DNA of 64,000 nucleotides from Kribbella italica (GTDB taxonomy: Bacteria; Actinomycetota; Actinomycetes; Propionibacteriales; Kribbellaceae), in assembly GCF_014205135.1 (NCBI RefSeq), contig NZ_JACHMY010000001.1, positions 2,232,001 to 2,296,000 of the forward strand, written 5' to 3'. Below the pieces are notes generated by a model that was not told where the DNA came from, did not search any database, and worked only from the letters and a program-made list of their open reading frames with translations. Positions 26,508 to 35,222 of this stretch are shown piece by piece (within the stretch, counting starts at the first letter, position 1; the number at the start of each line of letters is the position of its first letter). The translations under genes were made by a program, and so were the position numbers.

Positions 26508-27335
26508 TCAGTTGATCCGGTAGTAGTCAGCGGCCGTGCCTCCGAGCACGGCCGCAAGTTCGTCCCCGTCCCCCAGCACGTCCGCGAGCGCCGCCCGCAG
26601 GTGCCCCCACGCTTCGCCGTACGACGCCCGCAGCAACACCACGGGCCAGTTGCTCGCCACCATCAGCCGCTCGGCGCCGAAGCACTCCACCACCCACGCG
26701 AGATATCTCCGGAGCTCCGGCCACGCGGTGAGCTCGGTCAGCAGATCGATCCCCAACGAAACCTTCATCCCCACCCGAGGACACCCCGCCAACTCCCGCA
26801 CCAGCCCCGCCCACGGCTCCCATCCCCCGCTGTCCACCGGAGGCCGCGCCAGGTGATCCACCACAATCCGCAACTCCGGTACGGCGTCCGCCAACCCGAG
26901 CACCGCCTTGGTCTGCGCGGCGGTCACCGGCACCACATCCCACGCAATCCCCGCAGCAGCCAACTCACGAAACAGCCCGACCGAGTCGGGCAACCACTCC
27001 AACGGATCCCGCCCGACAAGACACCGCACACCACTGAATTTCTCCAGCCCACCAATGCGGTCGATCTCCCGCCGTGCCGCCTTCGGGTCGGCCAGCGGCA
27101 GCCAGCCGACGACCGCGCCTACGTACGACGCTTCGGCGTACTGCAGCAGCCTGTCGTTCTCGGTGGGTTCGTCGACCGACTGGATGAGGACTGTGCGGTC
27201 TACACCTGTGCGGGCCAGCTCGGTGGCCAGGTCCTCCGGGGTGTAGTCGCGGGCGATCGCGCCGTGGCGGTGGTCTCGCCACGGTTGTTCCTGGGCGGCT
27301 ACCCGCCAGAAGTGGTGGTGGGCGTCGACGATCAT
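26508..27335 (-). CDS. Amidohydrolase-2 family hydrolase (lactonase-like)
   Basis: A 275-residue TIM-barrel hydrolase starting MIVDAHHHFWR, where the HxH pair binds metal; VVDHLARPP and VASNWPV mark later strands with the conserved His and Asn/Trp. Close families are L-fucono-1,5-lactonase and 2-pyrone-4,6-dicarboxylate hydrolase, so opening of a lactone is the most likely reaction. The ATG at 27335 has GGGAGG upstream and overlaps the crotonase stop as ATGA. Confidence 0.83.
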   Translation of the reverse strand: MIVDAHHHFWRVAAQEQPWRDHRHGAIARDYTPEDLATELARTGVDRTVLIQSVDEPTENDRLLQYAEASYVGAVVGWLPLADPKAARREIDRIGGLEKFSGVRCLVGRDPLEWLPDSVGLFRELAAAGIAWDVVPVTAAQTKAVLGLADAVPELRIVVDHLARPPVDSGGWEPWAGLVRELAGCPRVGMKVSLGIDLLTELTAWPELRRYLAWVVECFGAERLMVASNWPVVLLRASYGEAWGHLRAALADVLGDGDELAAVLGGTAADYYRIN

Positions 27336-28105
27336 CGGCCCTCCCACTCGATGTCCTCGTGGGCCAGGAAGGCCTTGACGCCGGCCTGGAAGTCTCGGCT
27401 GGCGTAGACCTCCGCCAGTACGTCCTCGCCGTCGACGAAGGCTCCGTCGCGGAGGATGCGGCGGTCGAACTCCTTCATCGAGGCCAGCGTCAGCGGTGCG
27501 TTGGCGCAGATCACCGCGAGGAGCTGCTCGACCCGCTCGTCCAGGTCCTCGCGCTCGATCACCTCCGTGACGAAGCCTGCGATCGCCGCCTCCGAGGACG
27601 GCATCAGGCCCGCGGTCAGCAGGAGAGCCATCGTCCGGCCAGCACCAAGGCGTTGCTGGAGGCGGGCGATGACCAGGGGCGGGAGGGTGTTGCCGAGCGT
27701 GCGGGCGACGGGGGCGCCGAAGACCGCGTCCGGGGTGGCGACGACCAGGTCGCAGCAGGCGGCCAGTGCCAGGCCGGCACCGACGGCCGGCCCCTGGACC
27801 ACCCCAACCACCGGCACGCGGACCCGCAACAAGCTCGTCAGCACCGCGGCGATCCGCCGCTCGTACTCGACCCCCTGCTCCCCCGTCGTGAAGTCCGCGA
27901 ACTGCCGGATGTCCGTCCCCGCCGCGAACGCCTTCCCGCCGGCGCCCCGCAGTACGACGACCCGAATCCCCCGGTCCTCAGCCACCAGTGCCTCGACCGA
28001 AGACAGTCCGTCGTACATCGGCCAAGTGATCGCATTACGCCGTTCAGGATTGGACAGAGTCAGCCGAAGAATCGCGCCGTCGCGCTCGATCTCGAGCCCG
28101 CTCAC
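27332..28105 (-). CDS. Enoyl-CoA hydratase/isomerase family protein
   Basis: A 257-residue crotonase-fold protein. Oxyanion-hole segments are KAFAAGTDIRQF and VQGPAVGAGLALAACCDLV. The segment after the second loop reads FGAPVARTLGNTLPP, where the standard hydratase has a catalytic Glu in PEINLG; here that position is not acidic, so chemistry may differ from simple hydration. GTG start in a GTGA overlap with the CoA-transferase stop. Confidence 0.85.
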   Translation of the reverse strand: MSGLEIERDGAILRLTLSNPERRNAITWPMYDGLSSVEALVAEDRGIRVVVLRGAGGKAFAAGTDIRQFADFTTGEQGVEYERRIAAVLTSLLRVRVPVVGVVQGPAVGAGLALAACCDLVVATPDAVFGAPVARTLGNTLPPLVIARLQQRLGAGRTMALLLTAGLMPSSEAAIAGFVTEVIEREDLDERVEQLLAVICANAPLTLASMKEFDRRILRDGAFVDGEDVLAEVYASRDFQAGVKAFLAHEDIEWEGR

Positions 28106-29295
28106 TCGCCCAGCACCTCCTCCGTGTGCTCGCCGAGCAACGGTGGATGCCGTCGGATCCGCACCGGCGTCCCACTCAGATGAACCGGCGACCCCAGCAC
28201 CCGCACCTTCCCCTCCACCGGGTGATCGATCTCCTGCACCATCCCCCGAGCCCGCACGTGCGGATCCTCGTCGAGCACATACGCGTAGTCCCGGATCGGC
28301 CCGGCCGGCACCCCGGCCGCCAGCAGCAGCGCGACCCATTCATCGGTCGTCGCGGCGGCCAGCCGATCCTCCAGTACGCCGGCCAGCTCGTCGCGGTGAG
28401 CCATCCGGTCGGTGTTCGTCAGGAAGCGTGAGTCGGTGAGCAAGTCGGTGACCTCCAGAGCGGTACAGAGTCGTTGCCAAAGGCGCTCGTTGTTCGCCCC
28501 CAGCGTGAGGTGACCGTCCTTCGTCCGCAACGCCTGGTACGGCGCCGACATCCGGTTCGCCGACCCGAGCGGCTGCGGCACCTGCCCCGTCGCCCAGTAC
28601 TCCGTCGACTCCCACACCGACATCGCCAGCGCCGCCTCGAACAGCGACGTCTCGACGTACTGCCCGACGCCCGTCCGCTCCCGCGCGTGCACGGCCGAGA
28701 CGATCCCGAAGGCGCAGAACAGCCCGGCGCCGAGATCCCCGACCGGTAGCCCCGACTTCATCGGCTCGCCGCCCGGTGCGCCGGTGATGCTCATCACGCC
28801 CGACATCGCCTGCGCGATCAGGTCGTAGCCCGGCCGGTCGGCGTACGGGCCGGTCTGGCCGAAGCCGGAGACGCTGGCGTAGATCAGTCGCGGGTTGAGG
28901 GCGGCGAGCGTCGGGTAGTCCACCCCCAGCCGCTCGGTCACGCCCGGCCGGAAGTTCTCCACCACCACATCCGCGCTCAGCACCAGCCGCCGGAATGACG
29001 CGAGATCGCCGGCCGCCTTCAGATCCAGTACGACGCTGCGCTTGTTCCGGTTCAGCGCGAGGAACGCCCGGCTGTCTTCGCCGTGCACCGAGTAGCCCCA
29101 CGACCGCCGGGTCTGGTCACCCGCCGCGGGGTTCTCGATCTTGATCACGTCGGCGCCGAGATCGGCCAGCAGCATCGTGCAGAACGGCCCGGCCATCACC
29201 TGGGTGAGATCGAGCACCCGCAACCCGTGGAGCGCCCCCGGCGGCCCGAGCGCAGCAGCGCCCGCCGGACCGGCATCCCCCGTCGTGTCCGTCAT
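28102..29295 (-). CDS. Class III CoA-transferase (CaiB/formyl-CoA transferase family)
   Basis: A 397-residue CoA-transferase. It has LRVLDLTQVMAGPFCTMLLADLGADVIKIE at the N-terminus (family hallmark; key part LADLGADVIKIENP), NRNKRSVVLDLK, and Asp187 in LPVGDLGAG, the residue that forms the acyl anhydride. It would move CoA to a carboxylic acid substrate of the operon. Start and the preceding stop share one base (TGATG). Confidence 0.9.
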   Translation of the reverse strand: MTDTTGDAGPAGAAALGPPGALHGLRVLDLTQVMAGPFCTMLLADLGADVIKIENPAAGDQTRRSWGYSVHGEDSRAFLALNRNKRSVVLDLKAAGDLASFRRLVLSADVVVENFRPGVTERLGVDYPTLAALNPRLIYASVSGFGQTGPYADRPGYDLIAQAMSGVMSITGAPGGEPMKSGLPVGDLGAGLFCAFGIVSAVHARERTGVGQYVETSLFEAALAMSVWESTEYWATGQVPQPLGSANRMSAPYQALRTKDGHLTLGANNERLWQRLCTALEVTDLLTDSRFLTNTDRMAHRDELAGVLEDRLAAATTDEWVALLLAAGVPAGPIRDYAYVLDEDPHVRARGMVQEIDHPVEGKVRVLGSPVHLSGTPVRIRRHPPLLGEHTEEVLGE

Positions 29296-30629
29296 CAGCC
29301 GCCCAGTCCGGCGTTCGCCTCGGTGAAGAACGAGTCCGCCGCCTGCTGCACGGTCTTCTTGCCGAAGGCAATCTCCTCGTACGCCCGCGTGTACGCCGAC
29401 TCGAACGTCGCCTGGTAGCCCGGCGGGTACAAGATCGTCGGCGGCTTCTTCGCCACGATCTCGGCGTACAGCTCCAGCTCGTGCTTCTTCAGCGCCGTCA
29501 GCGCCGGGTCGTCGATCTGGGCCTGCAGCACCTTCTGGTTCGTGGCCGCGCCGTTGTCGGACTTGAACGACTTGCCGGCCTCCAGGTCGTTGGTGAAGAA
29601 GTCGATGAACGCCGCCGCGGTCGGCACGTTGTCGCAGTTCGTCGGGATCGCGAAGCCCGAGGTGAAGATCGCGTTGCCCGATCCACTCGGCCCGGACGGC
29701 ATCGGCAGCGTCGTCAGCTTCTGCCCGCCGGCCTTCCCGGCGAGCGTCGCCGAGGCCGGGGTCAGCGCGTTGCCGGGCATGCTGTCGGTCATCACCCGGC
29801 CCTGCGCGATGAAGTTCTGCTCGGCGCCCTCGGGCTCGTCGGCCTGCGCGTCGGCGCCCATCGTGACGCCGTCCTTGCGCAGCTTCTCCCACATCTCCCA
29901 GTACTCGACGAGCGACTCCTTGGTGAAGCCGAGCTTGCCGTCGTCGGTGAAGAGCTGCTTGCCGTTGGCCAGCTGGTACGCGATGAAGTAGTTCGGTACG
30001 CCGCCACGCGACCCCGAGGTGAAGACGCCCCCGGGCAGCTTGCCCTTGGCCGAGGCGATCCAGTCGGTGTACTTCTTCCAGTCGTAGCCGTCGGGAGGCA
30101 GCCCGATCCCGGCCTGCTGGGCGAGCGTCTCGTTCACCCCGACCGCGTCGTACGCCGCGCCGTACGGCAGGAAGTAGAGCTTGCCGTCCGGTCCGCGCCC
30201 GGTGTCGACGACCTCCTTCGGGATGTCGTCGACCTTGATCGCACCCGACTCGATCATCGGGTCGAGCGGGAGCAGCACCTTGCGCTTGGTGTAGTCGTTC
30301 AGCTGGCGGCCCTGGAGCTGCATCACGCACGGCAGCGTCTTGCTGGAGGCCTGGATGTTCAGCTTGTTGAAGTAGTTGCCGAAGTCGGCGTTCTGCCGGT
30401 CGATCGTCACGCCCGCATGCGCCTTGATGAACATGTCGGCCACCGCGTTGGTCTTGGCCGCCCGGTTCGCGCCGCCCCAGAAGGTGAGCTGCAGGCTGCC
30501 CGTGATGTCACCCTTGCCGTCCTGTCCTGGAGTGTCCCCGCCGGCGGTGTCGCCGACCGACGTACCGTTGCATCCGGCAACCACCAGGAGCGCGGCCGTG
30601 GCGAGCGCCGCCGTACGAGTGCGTTTCAT
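29295..30629 (-). CDS. ABC transporter solute-binding lipoprotein (family 1)
   Basis: A 444-residue binding lipoprotein; lipobox VAGC with Cys20. Family-1 features include LTFWGGANRAAKTNAVADMF and PYGAAYDAVGVNETLAQQAG. Unrelated in detail to the rhamnoside binding protein at 21874. Because it sits among acid-metabolising genes, its ligand could be a sugar acid, lactone or glycoside rather than a plain sugar. Confidence 0.9.
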   Translation of the reverse strand: MKRTRTAALATAALLVVAGCNGTSVGDTAGGDTPGQDGKGDITGSLQLTFWGGANRAAKTNAVADMFIKAHAGVTIDRQNADFGNYFNKLNIQASSKTLPCVMQLQGRQLNDYTKRKVLLPLDPMIESGAIKVDDIPKEVVDTGRGPDGKLYFLPYGAAYDAVGVNETLAQQAGIGLPPDGYDWKKYTDWIASAKGKLPGGVFTSGSRGGVPNYFIAYQLANGKQLFTDDGKLGFTKESLVEYWEMWEKLRKDGVTMGADAQADEPEGAEQNFIAQGRVMTDSMPGNALTPASATLAGKAGGQKLTTLPMPSGPSGSGNAIFTSGFAIPTNCDNVPTAAAFIDFFTNDLEAGKSFKSDNGAATNQKVLQAQIDDPALTALKKHELELYAEIVAKKPPTILYPPGYQATFESAYTRAYEEIAFGKKTVQQAADSFFTEANAGLGG

Positions 30630-30642
30630 CGAAGATCTCCAG

Positions 30643-31524
30643 TCACTTGAGGCCGGTGGTGGCGACGCCCTCGATCAGCAGCTTCTGCGCCCCCAGGAAG
30701 AAGCCGACGATCGGAGCCAGGGCGAGCGTGGACATCGCGAACAGCGAGCCGTACGCCGATTCGCCGGTGACGTCCAGGAACGAGTTGAGGCCGAGCGAGA
30801 CCGTCCACTGCTCGGGCCGGTTCAGGTAGAGCAGCGGGCCGAGAAAGTCGTTCCAGCTCGCGATGAACGTGAACAGCGCGGTGGTGCCGAGCGCCGGCAG
30901 GGCCAGCGGCATGATGATCCGGCTGAAGGTGCGCCAGTGCCCGCAGCCGTCGATCCGGGCCGCGTCGTCCAGCTCGCGCGGCAGGGTGCGGATGAACTGG
31001 ACCATCAGAAAGACGAAGAACGCCTCGACGCCGAGCCACTTCGGGACGACCAGCGGCAGGTAGGTGTTCATCCAGGCCAGCTCGTTGAACAAGATGTACT
31101 GCGGCACCAGCGTGACGTGGTACGGCAGCAGCATCGTGGCCAGCAGCACCCCGAACAGGATCCGCTTGAACGGGAACTCCAGCCGCGCGAACGCGTACGC
31201 CGTCAGCGAGCAGGAGACCAGGTTGCCGACGATCGACAGCGCGGTGATCGCGATCGAGTTCAGGAAGTAGCGGGAGAAGTTCAGCTGGCCCGCGCTCCAG
31301 CCGTGCTTGTAGTTGTCCAGCGTGTAGTTCTTCGAGAACAGCCCGAGGCTGTTCATCACCTCGGCCGACGGCCGGAACGACGCCGCGACCATCCACACGA
31401 CCGGGTACAGCATCACGATCAGTACGCCGATCAGCAGCGCGTGCCGCAGCAGACCGATCACCAGCGGGTTCCGCGTCGCGCGCCGGCCGAAGAACGGGCG
31501 GGCGCCGACCGACACGGTCGTCAT
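30643..31524 (-). CDS. CUT1 ABC transporter permease (MalG-like)
   Basis: A 293-residue permease with six membrane segments and EAA loop ELDDAARIDGCGHWRTFSRI. ATGA overlap with the preceding permease; 13 bases before the binding-protein gene. No ATPase gene in the operon. Confidence 0.9.
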   Translation of the reverse strand: MTTVSVGARPFFGRRATRNPLVIGLLRHALLIGVLIVMLYPVVWMVAASFRPSAEVMNSLGLFSKNYTLDNYKHGWSAGQLNFSRYFLNSIAITALSIVGNLVSCSLTAYAFARLEFPFKRILFGVLLATMLLPYHVTLVPQYILFNELAWMNTYLPLVVPKWLGVEAFFVFLMVQFIRTLPRELDDAARIDGCGHWRTFSRIIMPLALPALGTTALFTFIASWNDFLGPLLYLNRPEQWTVSLGLNSFLDVTGESAYGSLFAMSTLALAPIVGFFLGAQKLLIEGVATTGLK

Positions 31525-32417
31525 CGCTCGTCCCCGTAGTACACCCAGCGCTTGGCGGTCAGGAACAGGAACCCGGTGAACAGCCCGAGGACGACGACCA
31601 GCGCCCACGCCATCGCCGACGCGTAGCCCATCTTCAGCTCGGCGAATCCCTGCTGGTACAGGTACAACGTGTAGAACAGCGTCGAGTCGGCCGGCCCACC
31701 GGATCCGCGGCTGACCACGAACGCCCCCGTGAACGCCTGGAACGCGTGGATCGTGTCGAGCAGCAGGTTGAAGAAGATCAGCGGCGTCATCAGCGGCAGC
31801 GTGACGCTGAAGAACCGGCGGATCGGCCCGGCGCCGTCGACCGCGGCCGCCTCGTGCAGCTCGGCCGGGACCTGCCGCAGCCCGGCCAGGAAGATGATCA
31901 TCGTCGCGCCGAACGCCCAGAGGTTCAGCGTCACGATCGTCCACAACGCCGTACCGGGGCTGCCGACCCAGCTGCCGTGGGTGATGCCGAACAGCGCGAG
32001 CACCTGGTTCACCAGCCCGGTGCTGCCGAAGATCTGCCGCCAGAGCACCGCGATCGCGACGCTCGCGCCCATCAGCGACGGCAGGTAGAACAGCGCGCGG
32101 TAGCCGGAGAGGAACTTGATCCCTTTGTTCAGCAGCAGCGCCAGGATCATCGAGACGACCAGCAGCAGCGGGACCGACACCCCGACGTACAGGAGCGTCA
32201 CCTTGACCGACGACAGGTACCGCGGGTCGGCGGTGAACATCCGGCGGAAGTTGTCGAGCCCGATCCACCGCGGCGCGCTGAGCAGGTCGTAGCTGGTGAA
32301 GGCGAGGTACGCCGAATAGAGCATCGGCCCGATCGTCAGCAGCACGATGCCCAGCAGCCACGGGCTCAGGAACAGGTACGCCGTCAGCCCCTCGCGTCCG
32401 GTCCGCGTGTTCTTCAT
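31521..32417 (-). CDS. CUT1 ABC transporter permease (MalF-like)
   Basis: A 298-residue permease, six membrane segments, EAA loop ELHEAAAVDGAGPIRRFFSV. Its ATG overlaps the dehydrogenase stop as ATGA. Forms the heterodimeric pore with the next gene product. Confidence 0.9.
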   Translation of the reverse strand: MKNTRTGREGLTAYLFLSPWLLGIVLLTIGPMLYSAYLAFTSYDLLSAPRWIGLDNFRRMFTADPRYLSSVKVTLLYVGVSVPLLLVVSMILALLLNKGIKFLSGYRALFYLPSLMGASVAIAVLWRQIFGSTGLVNQVLALFGITHGSWVGSPGTALWTIVTLNLWAFGATMIIFLAGLRQVPAELHEAAAVDGAGPIRRFFSVTLPLMTPLIFFNLLLDTIHAFQAFTGAFVVSRGSGGPADSTLFYTLYLYQQGFAELKMGYASAMAWALVVVLGLFTGFLFLTAKRWVYYGDER

Positions 32418-33322
32418 GAGTCGCTCTTCCGGGCGTGCGCTTCCACCTGGTCGGCCAGCTGCTGCGCGAGCAGGCCCGCCAACGGCACCTGCACATCGGA
32501 TTCCCGGGCGGCCGCGACGACGTCCCACAGGTCCTTGCTCCACGGCCGGTTCCGCACGGGAGTACCGGCGTCGTCGTAGGCCTTGGCGACCCGGTCGAAG
32601 AAGCCCCAGTTCCGGGTGATCCACGAATCGCCGGTGCTCGTGGACACCGCGTCGAGCACGGTTTGCTCCGGTACGCCGTACGCGCCGGCCAGCTCGAGCG
32701 CTTCCTGCACACCGGCCAGCGCGGCGAACATCATCAACTGGTTCGCCAGTTTCACCGCCGCCCCGGCACCCGAGGGCCCCACATGCAGCACGGTCTCGGC
32801 CACAGAATCGAGCACCGGCCGGGCCTGTTCGAGCACCTCGCCCCTGCCTCCGGCCATCACCGTCAGAGAACCGGTGAGCGCCCGCTCCGCTCCCCCGCTG
32901 ACCGGTACGTCGAGCAGCCCGATCTCGCGCACCTCCGCCTGCAGCGCCAGCCGGCGGGCAGTCGCCGGAAGGATCGTGCTGTGGACGAGGACGACTGATC
33001 CGGCCGCCAGGAGCGGGACCAGCTCGTCGAGGATCTCGGCGACCGCGTCGTCGTCCGGCACCGCCAGCGCGACCGCCGCACAGCCGGCCAGCTCGGCCGG
33101 CCCGGCAACCACCTCAGCAGCTCCTGCCGTGCCGACTCCCTCGGCCGCCTGAGCAGCCGCTGCCGCGCCCGCTCTCTCGGCCAGCTCTTCGGCGCGCCGC
33201 GGATCCTCGTCGTGCAGCTTCAGCGACCAGCCGTCGCGGAGCAGGGACTCGGCCATCGGCCGACCCAGATTGCCCAGCCCGACGAAGCCGATGCTCGTCC
33301 TGCGGTTGATGTCTTGGGCCAC
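32414..33322 (-). CDS. 3-hydroxyisobutyrate dehydrogenase-family oxidoreductase
   Basis: A 302-residue beta-hydroxyacid dehydrogenase, first gene of the eight-gene operon. Motifs: Rossmann GFVGLGNLGRPMAESL, substrate loop DVPVSGGAERALTGSL, and catalytic Lys in GAGAAVKLANQLMM. It would oxidise a 3-hydroxy acid or reduce a semialdehyde with NAD(P). An Ala-rich insert lies near residues 50-75. The GTG at 33322 has TGGAGG 7 bases upstream and was preferred to an ATG at 33349 that has none. Confidence 0.88.
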   Translation of the reverse strand: MAQDINRRTSIGFVGLGNLGRPMAESLLRDGWSLKLHDEDPRRAEELAERAGAAAAAQAAEGVGTAGAAEVVAGPAELAGCAAVALAVPDDDAVAEILDELVPLLAAGSVVLVHSTILPATARRLALQAEVREIGLLDVPVSGGAERALTGSLTVMAGGRGEVLEQARPVLDSVAETVLHVGPSGAGAAVKLANQLMMFAALAGVQEALELAGAYGVPEQTVLDAVSTSTGDSWITRNWGFFDRVAKAYDDAGTPVRNRPWSKDLWDVVAAARESDVQVPLAGLLAQQLADQVEAHARKSDS

Positions 33323-33359
33323 GAACGCGCCTCCAGTCCGTCCCGCCACCGTCTATGAA

Positions 33360-33375
33360 CTATTGTCTACAATAG
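33360..33375. promoter_or_regulatory. GntR/FCD operator between the regulator and the eight-gene operon
   Basis: CTATTGT-CT-ACAATAG is a perfect inverted repeat (7-base arms). The TTGT-N2-ACAA core matches the GT-N-AC pattern of FadR-subfamily operators. It is 31 bases before the gntR ATG and 37 before the operon GTG, so one site could govern both directions. Confidence 0.68.
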
Positions 33376-33406
33376 ATAGTCGACGCCCACAAGATCTCAG
33401 GGAAGA

Positions 33407-34102
33407 ATGACCGCCATGACAGAGCACCAGCTGCAGTCGCCCAGCCTCGTGCAGCTCGCGGCCAACGCGATCCGCCGGATGATCCTGGCCGGGGAGCTGG
33501 CCGAGGGCGAGCGGTTGATCGAGGAGCGGCTCACCGAGCAGCTCGGGATCAGCCGCCCTCCCCTGCGCGAGGCGCTGCGCGTGCTCGAGCAGGAAGGACT
33601 GATCGTCACCCGGCCGCGGCGCGGCTCGACGGTGGCCACGCTCACCGATCAGGACGTCTTCGAGATCCTCACCCTGCGCTCGGCGCTGGAGCGGCTGGCG
33701 GTCGAGCTAGGTGTGCCGGTGCAGAAGACCGAGCGGCTCAAGGTCGCTCAGGACGCCCTGCTCGAGATGGAACGCTGCGCCTCCGCCGAGGATCGCGGCA
33801 GCCTGGTCCAGGCCGGCTACAAGTTCCACTCGTCGCTGGTCGCACTCGCCGGTCACCGCCGGCTCGAAGAGGCCTACGCGTCGGTGCAGCAGCAGTTGCT
33901 GCTCTGCATGGCCCGCAACCTCTACGCCCGCGAGCACTTCTACGAGGACTTGCACGAGCACGTCGCCCGGCACCGCACGCTGCTCGACCTGGTCGAGGCC
34001 GGCGACCCGGCCGCCGTCCTGGCCGAGCTCGCGGTGCACGGGGAGCGCTCGTTCAGCGAGATTCAGAGCAACGTCGGCAGCCGCGAGGCCAGCAGTTCGT
34101 AG
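33407..34102 (+). CDS. GntR family regulator, FadR subfamily (FCD domain)
   Basis: A 231-residue regulator. Winged helix with EERLTEQLGISRPPLREALR and EGLIVTRPRRGSTV, then an alpha-helical FCD ligand domain containing the metal-site residues in YKFHSSLVALAGHRRL and HVARHRTLLDLVEAGD. FCD regulators sense carboxylic acids, consistent with an acid-degrading operon opposite. Two ATGs (33407, 33416) are possible; the first follows AGGGA. The 3' end overlaps the convergent PLP-enzyme gene by 40 bases. Confidence 0.9.
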   Translation: MTAMTEHQLQSPSLVQLAANAIRRMILAGELAEGERLIEERLTEQLGISRPPLREALRVLEQEGLIVTRPRRGSTVATLTDQDVFEILTLRSALERLAVELGVPVQKTERLKVAQDALLEMERCASAEDRGSLVQAGYKFHSSLVALAGHRRLEEAYASVQQQLLLCMARNLYAREHFYEDLHEHVARHRTLLDLVEAGDPAAVLAELAVHGERSFSEIQSNVGSREASSS

Positions 34103-35205
34103 TCGCGCAGGCTGTTGTAGGCGTGCGCGGACAGCCGGACGAAGATCCGCTCGTCGAACCCGGTGAGCGTGATCTCGGCCTTCAGCTCCCGCGACACCCG
34201 GATCTTGAACGCCTCCCCCGCGTCCGGCGACCGGGTCGCGTCGAACGGGATCTCGACCAGCCGCATCGTCGCGGCGGGGTGCGCGACGTCGGGCAGGTCG
34301 GTGCCGACCGCTTTGGCCAGGAGCTGCGCGCCGTTCTCTACCAGCGTGGTCAGTTGCGGACGGCGGGCCGGCCAGTCGAGGTCGGCGAGCACGCGCAGCG
34401 ACTCCGCGGCCGCGATCCAGGTCGCGTAGTCGTAGGTGCCCTGCATGTCGAAACGTTCCGGCAGGCGTTCGTCGTACTCGGACCAGGACACGATCAGCGG
34501 GAGGGTCGCCTCCCGCCACTTCTCGGCGACGACCAGACCGGCGGTGCCTCGCGGCGCGGCCGGCCACTTGTGGAAGTTCCCGGTCCAGAAGTCGGCGCCG
34601 TCCTGCGCCGGTGAGTCCAGCAGGGCCGGCGCGTGGGCGCCGTCGACGATCAGCGGGATGCCGCCGCAGGCCTCGGCCAGCCGTCTGATCGGGAACACCA
34701 TCGCCGTACCCGAGCTGATCTGGTCGACGATCAACGCCGCCGTCCGCTCGTCGAGCGCGGCGCTGATCGCCGCGACCACCGTGTCGTCGTCGGCCTCCAG
34801 CGGAATCTCGACGACGACCACCTCGGCCTGCCGTGCGCGCGCGATCCGCTCGGCGGCGTACCGGACGGCGCCGTAGATGTGGTCGGTGAGCACGATCCGG
34901 CTGCCGGGCCGGATCGGGATCGCGGCGAGCGCGGCGGTCACGCCGGCGCTCGCGTTCGGCAGCAGGGCGAAGCCGGCCGGGTCGGTGCCGAGGAACCGGG
35001 CCAGTTCCAGGCGGCTCGTGGTCAACCGGTCGGCGACGGACCGGAACCAGAGCATGGGATTGGCCTCGGTCTCGGTCCGCAGCCTGGCCAGCAGCTCCTG
35101 GGTGCGGCGCGGAACAGCGCCGTACGAGCCGTGGTTCAGGTGCAGGACGTCGGGGTCGAGGGACCACAGGTCGGGGCGGGGGCTGAGATCCTTCACCGTC
35201 ACCAC
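34063..35205 (-). CDS. Class V aminotransferase-fold PLP enzyme (isopenicillin N epimerase-like)
   Basis: A 380-residue PLP enzyme. LNHGSYGAVPR near the N-terminus, IVDQISSGTA and LIVDGAHAPALL in the middle, and the PLP-binding Lys in GNFHKWPAAPRG are characteristic of the CefD/NifS-like branch. Activity could be epimerisation, desulfuration or transamination; no beta-lactam genes are nearby, so isopenicillin epimerase is unlikely. GTG starts at 35205, 35202 and 35196 are all possible. Divergent from the glycerophosphodiesterase gene by 17 bases. Confidence 0.82.
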   Translation of the reverse strand: MVTVKDLSPRPDLWSLDPDVLHLNHGSYGAVPRRTQELLARLRTETEANPMLWFRSVADRLTTSRLELARFLGTDPAGFALLPNASAGVTAALAAIPIRPGSRIVLTDHIYGAVRYAAERIARARQAEVVVVEIPLEADDDTVVAAISAALDERTAALIVDQISSGTAMVFPIRRLAEACGGIPLIVDGAHAPALLDSPAQDGADFWTGNFHKWPAAPRGTAGLVVAEKWREATLPLIVSWSEYDERLPERFDMQGTYDYATWIAAAESLRVLADLDWPARRPQLTTLVENGAQLLAKAVGTDLPDVAHPAATMRLVEIPFDATRSPDAGEAFKIRVSRELKAEITLTGFDERIFVRLSAHAYNSLRDYELLASRLPTLL

Positions 35206-35222
35206 GGTACATAATCTGGCCT

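Noticed and set aside
34063..35205. Part of a beta-lactam cluster (isopenicillin N epimerase)
   Set aside because: Family resemblance only; no ACV synthetase, IPNS or related genes nearby.
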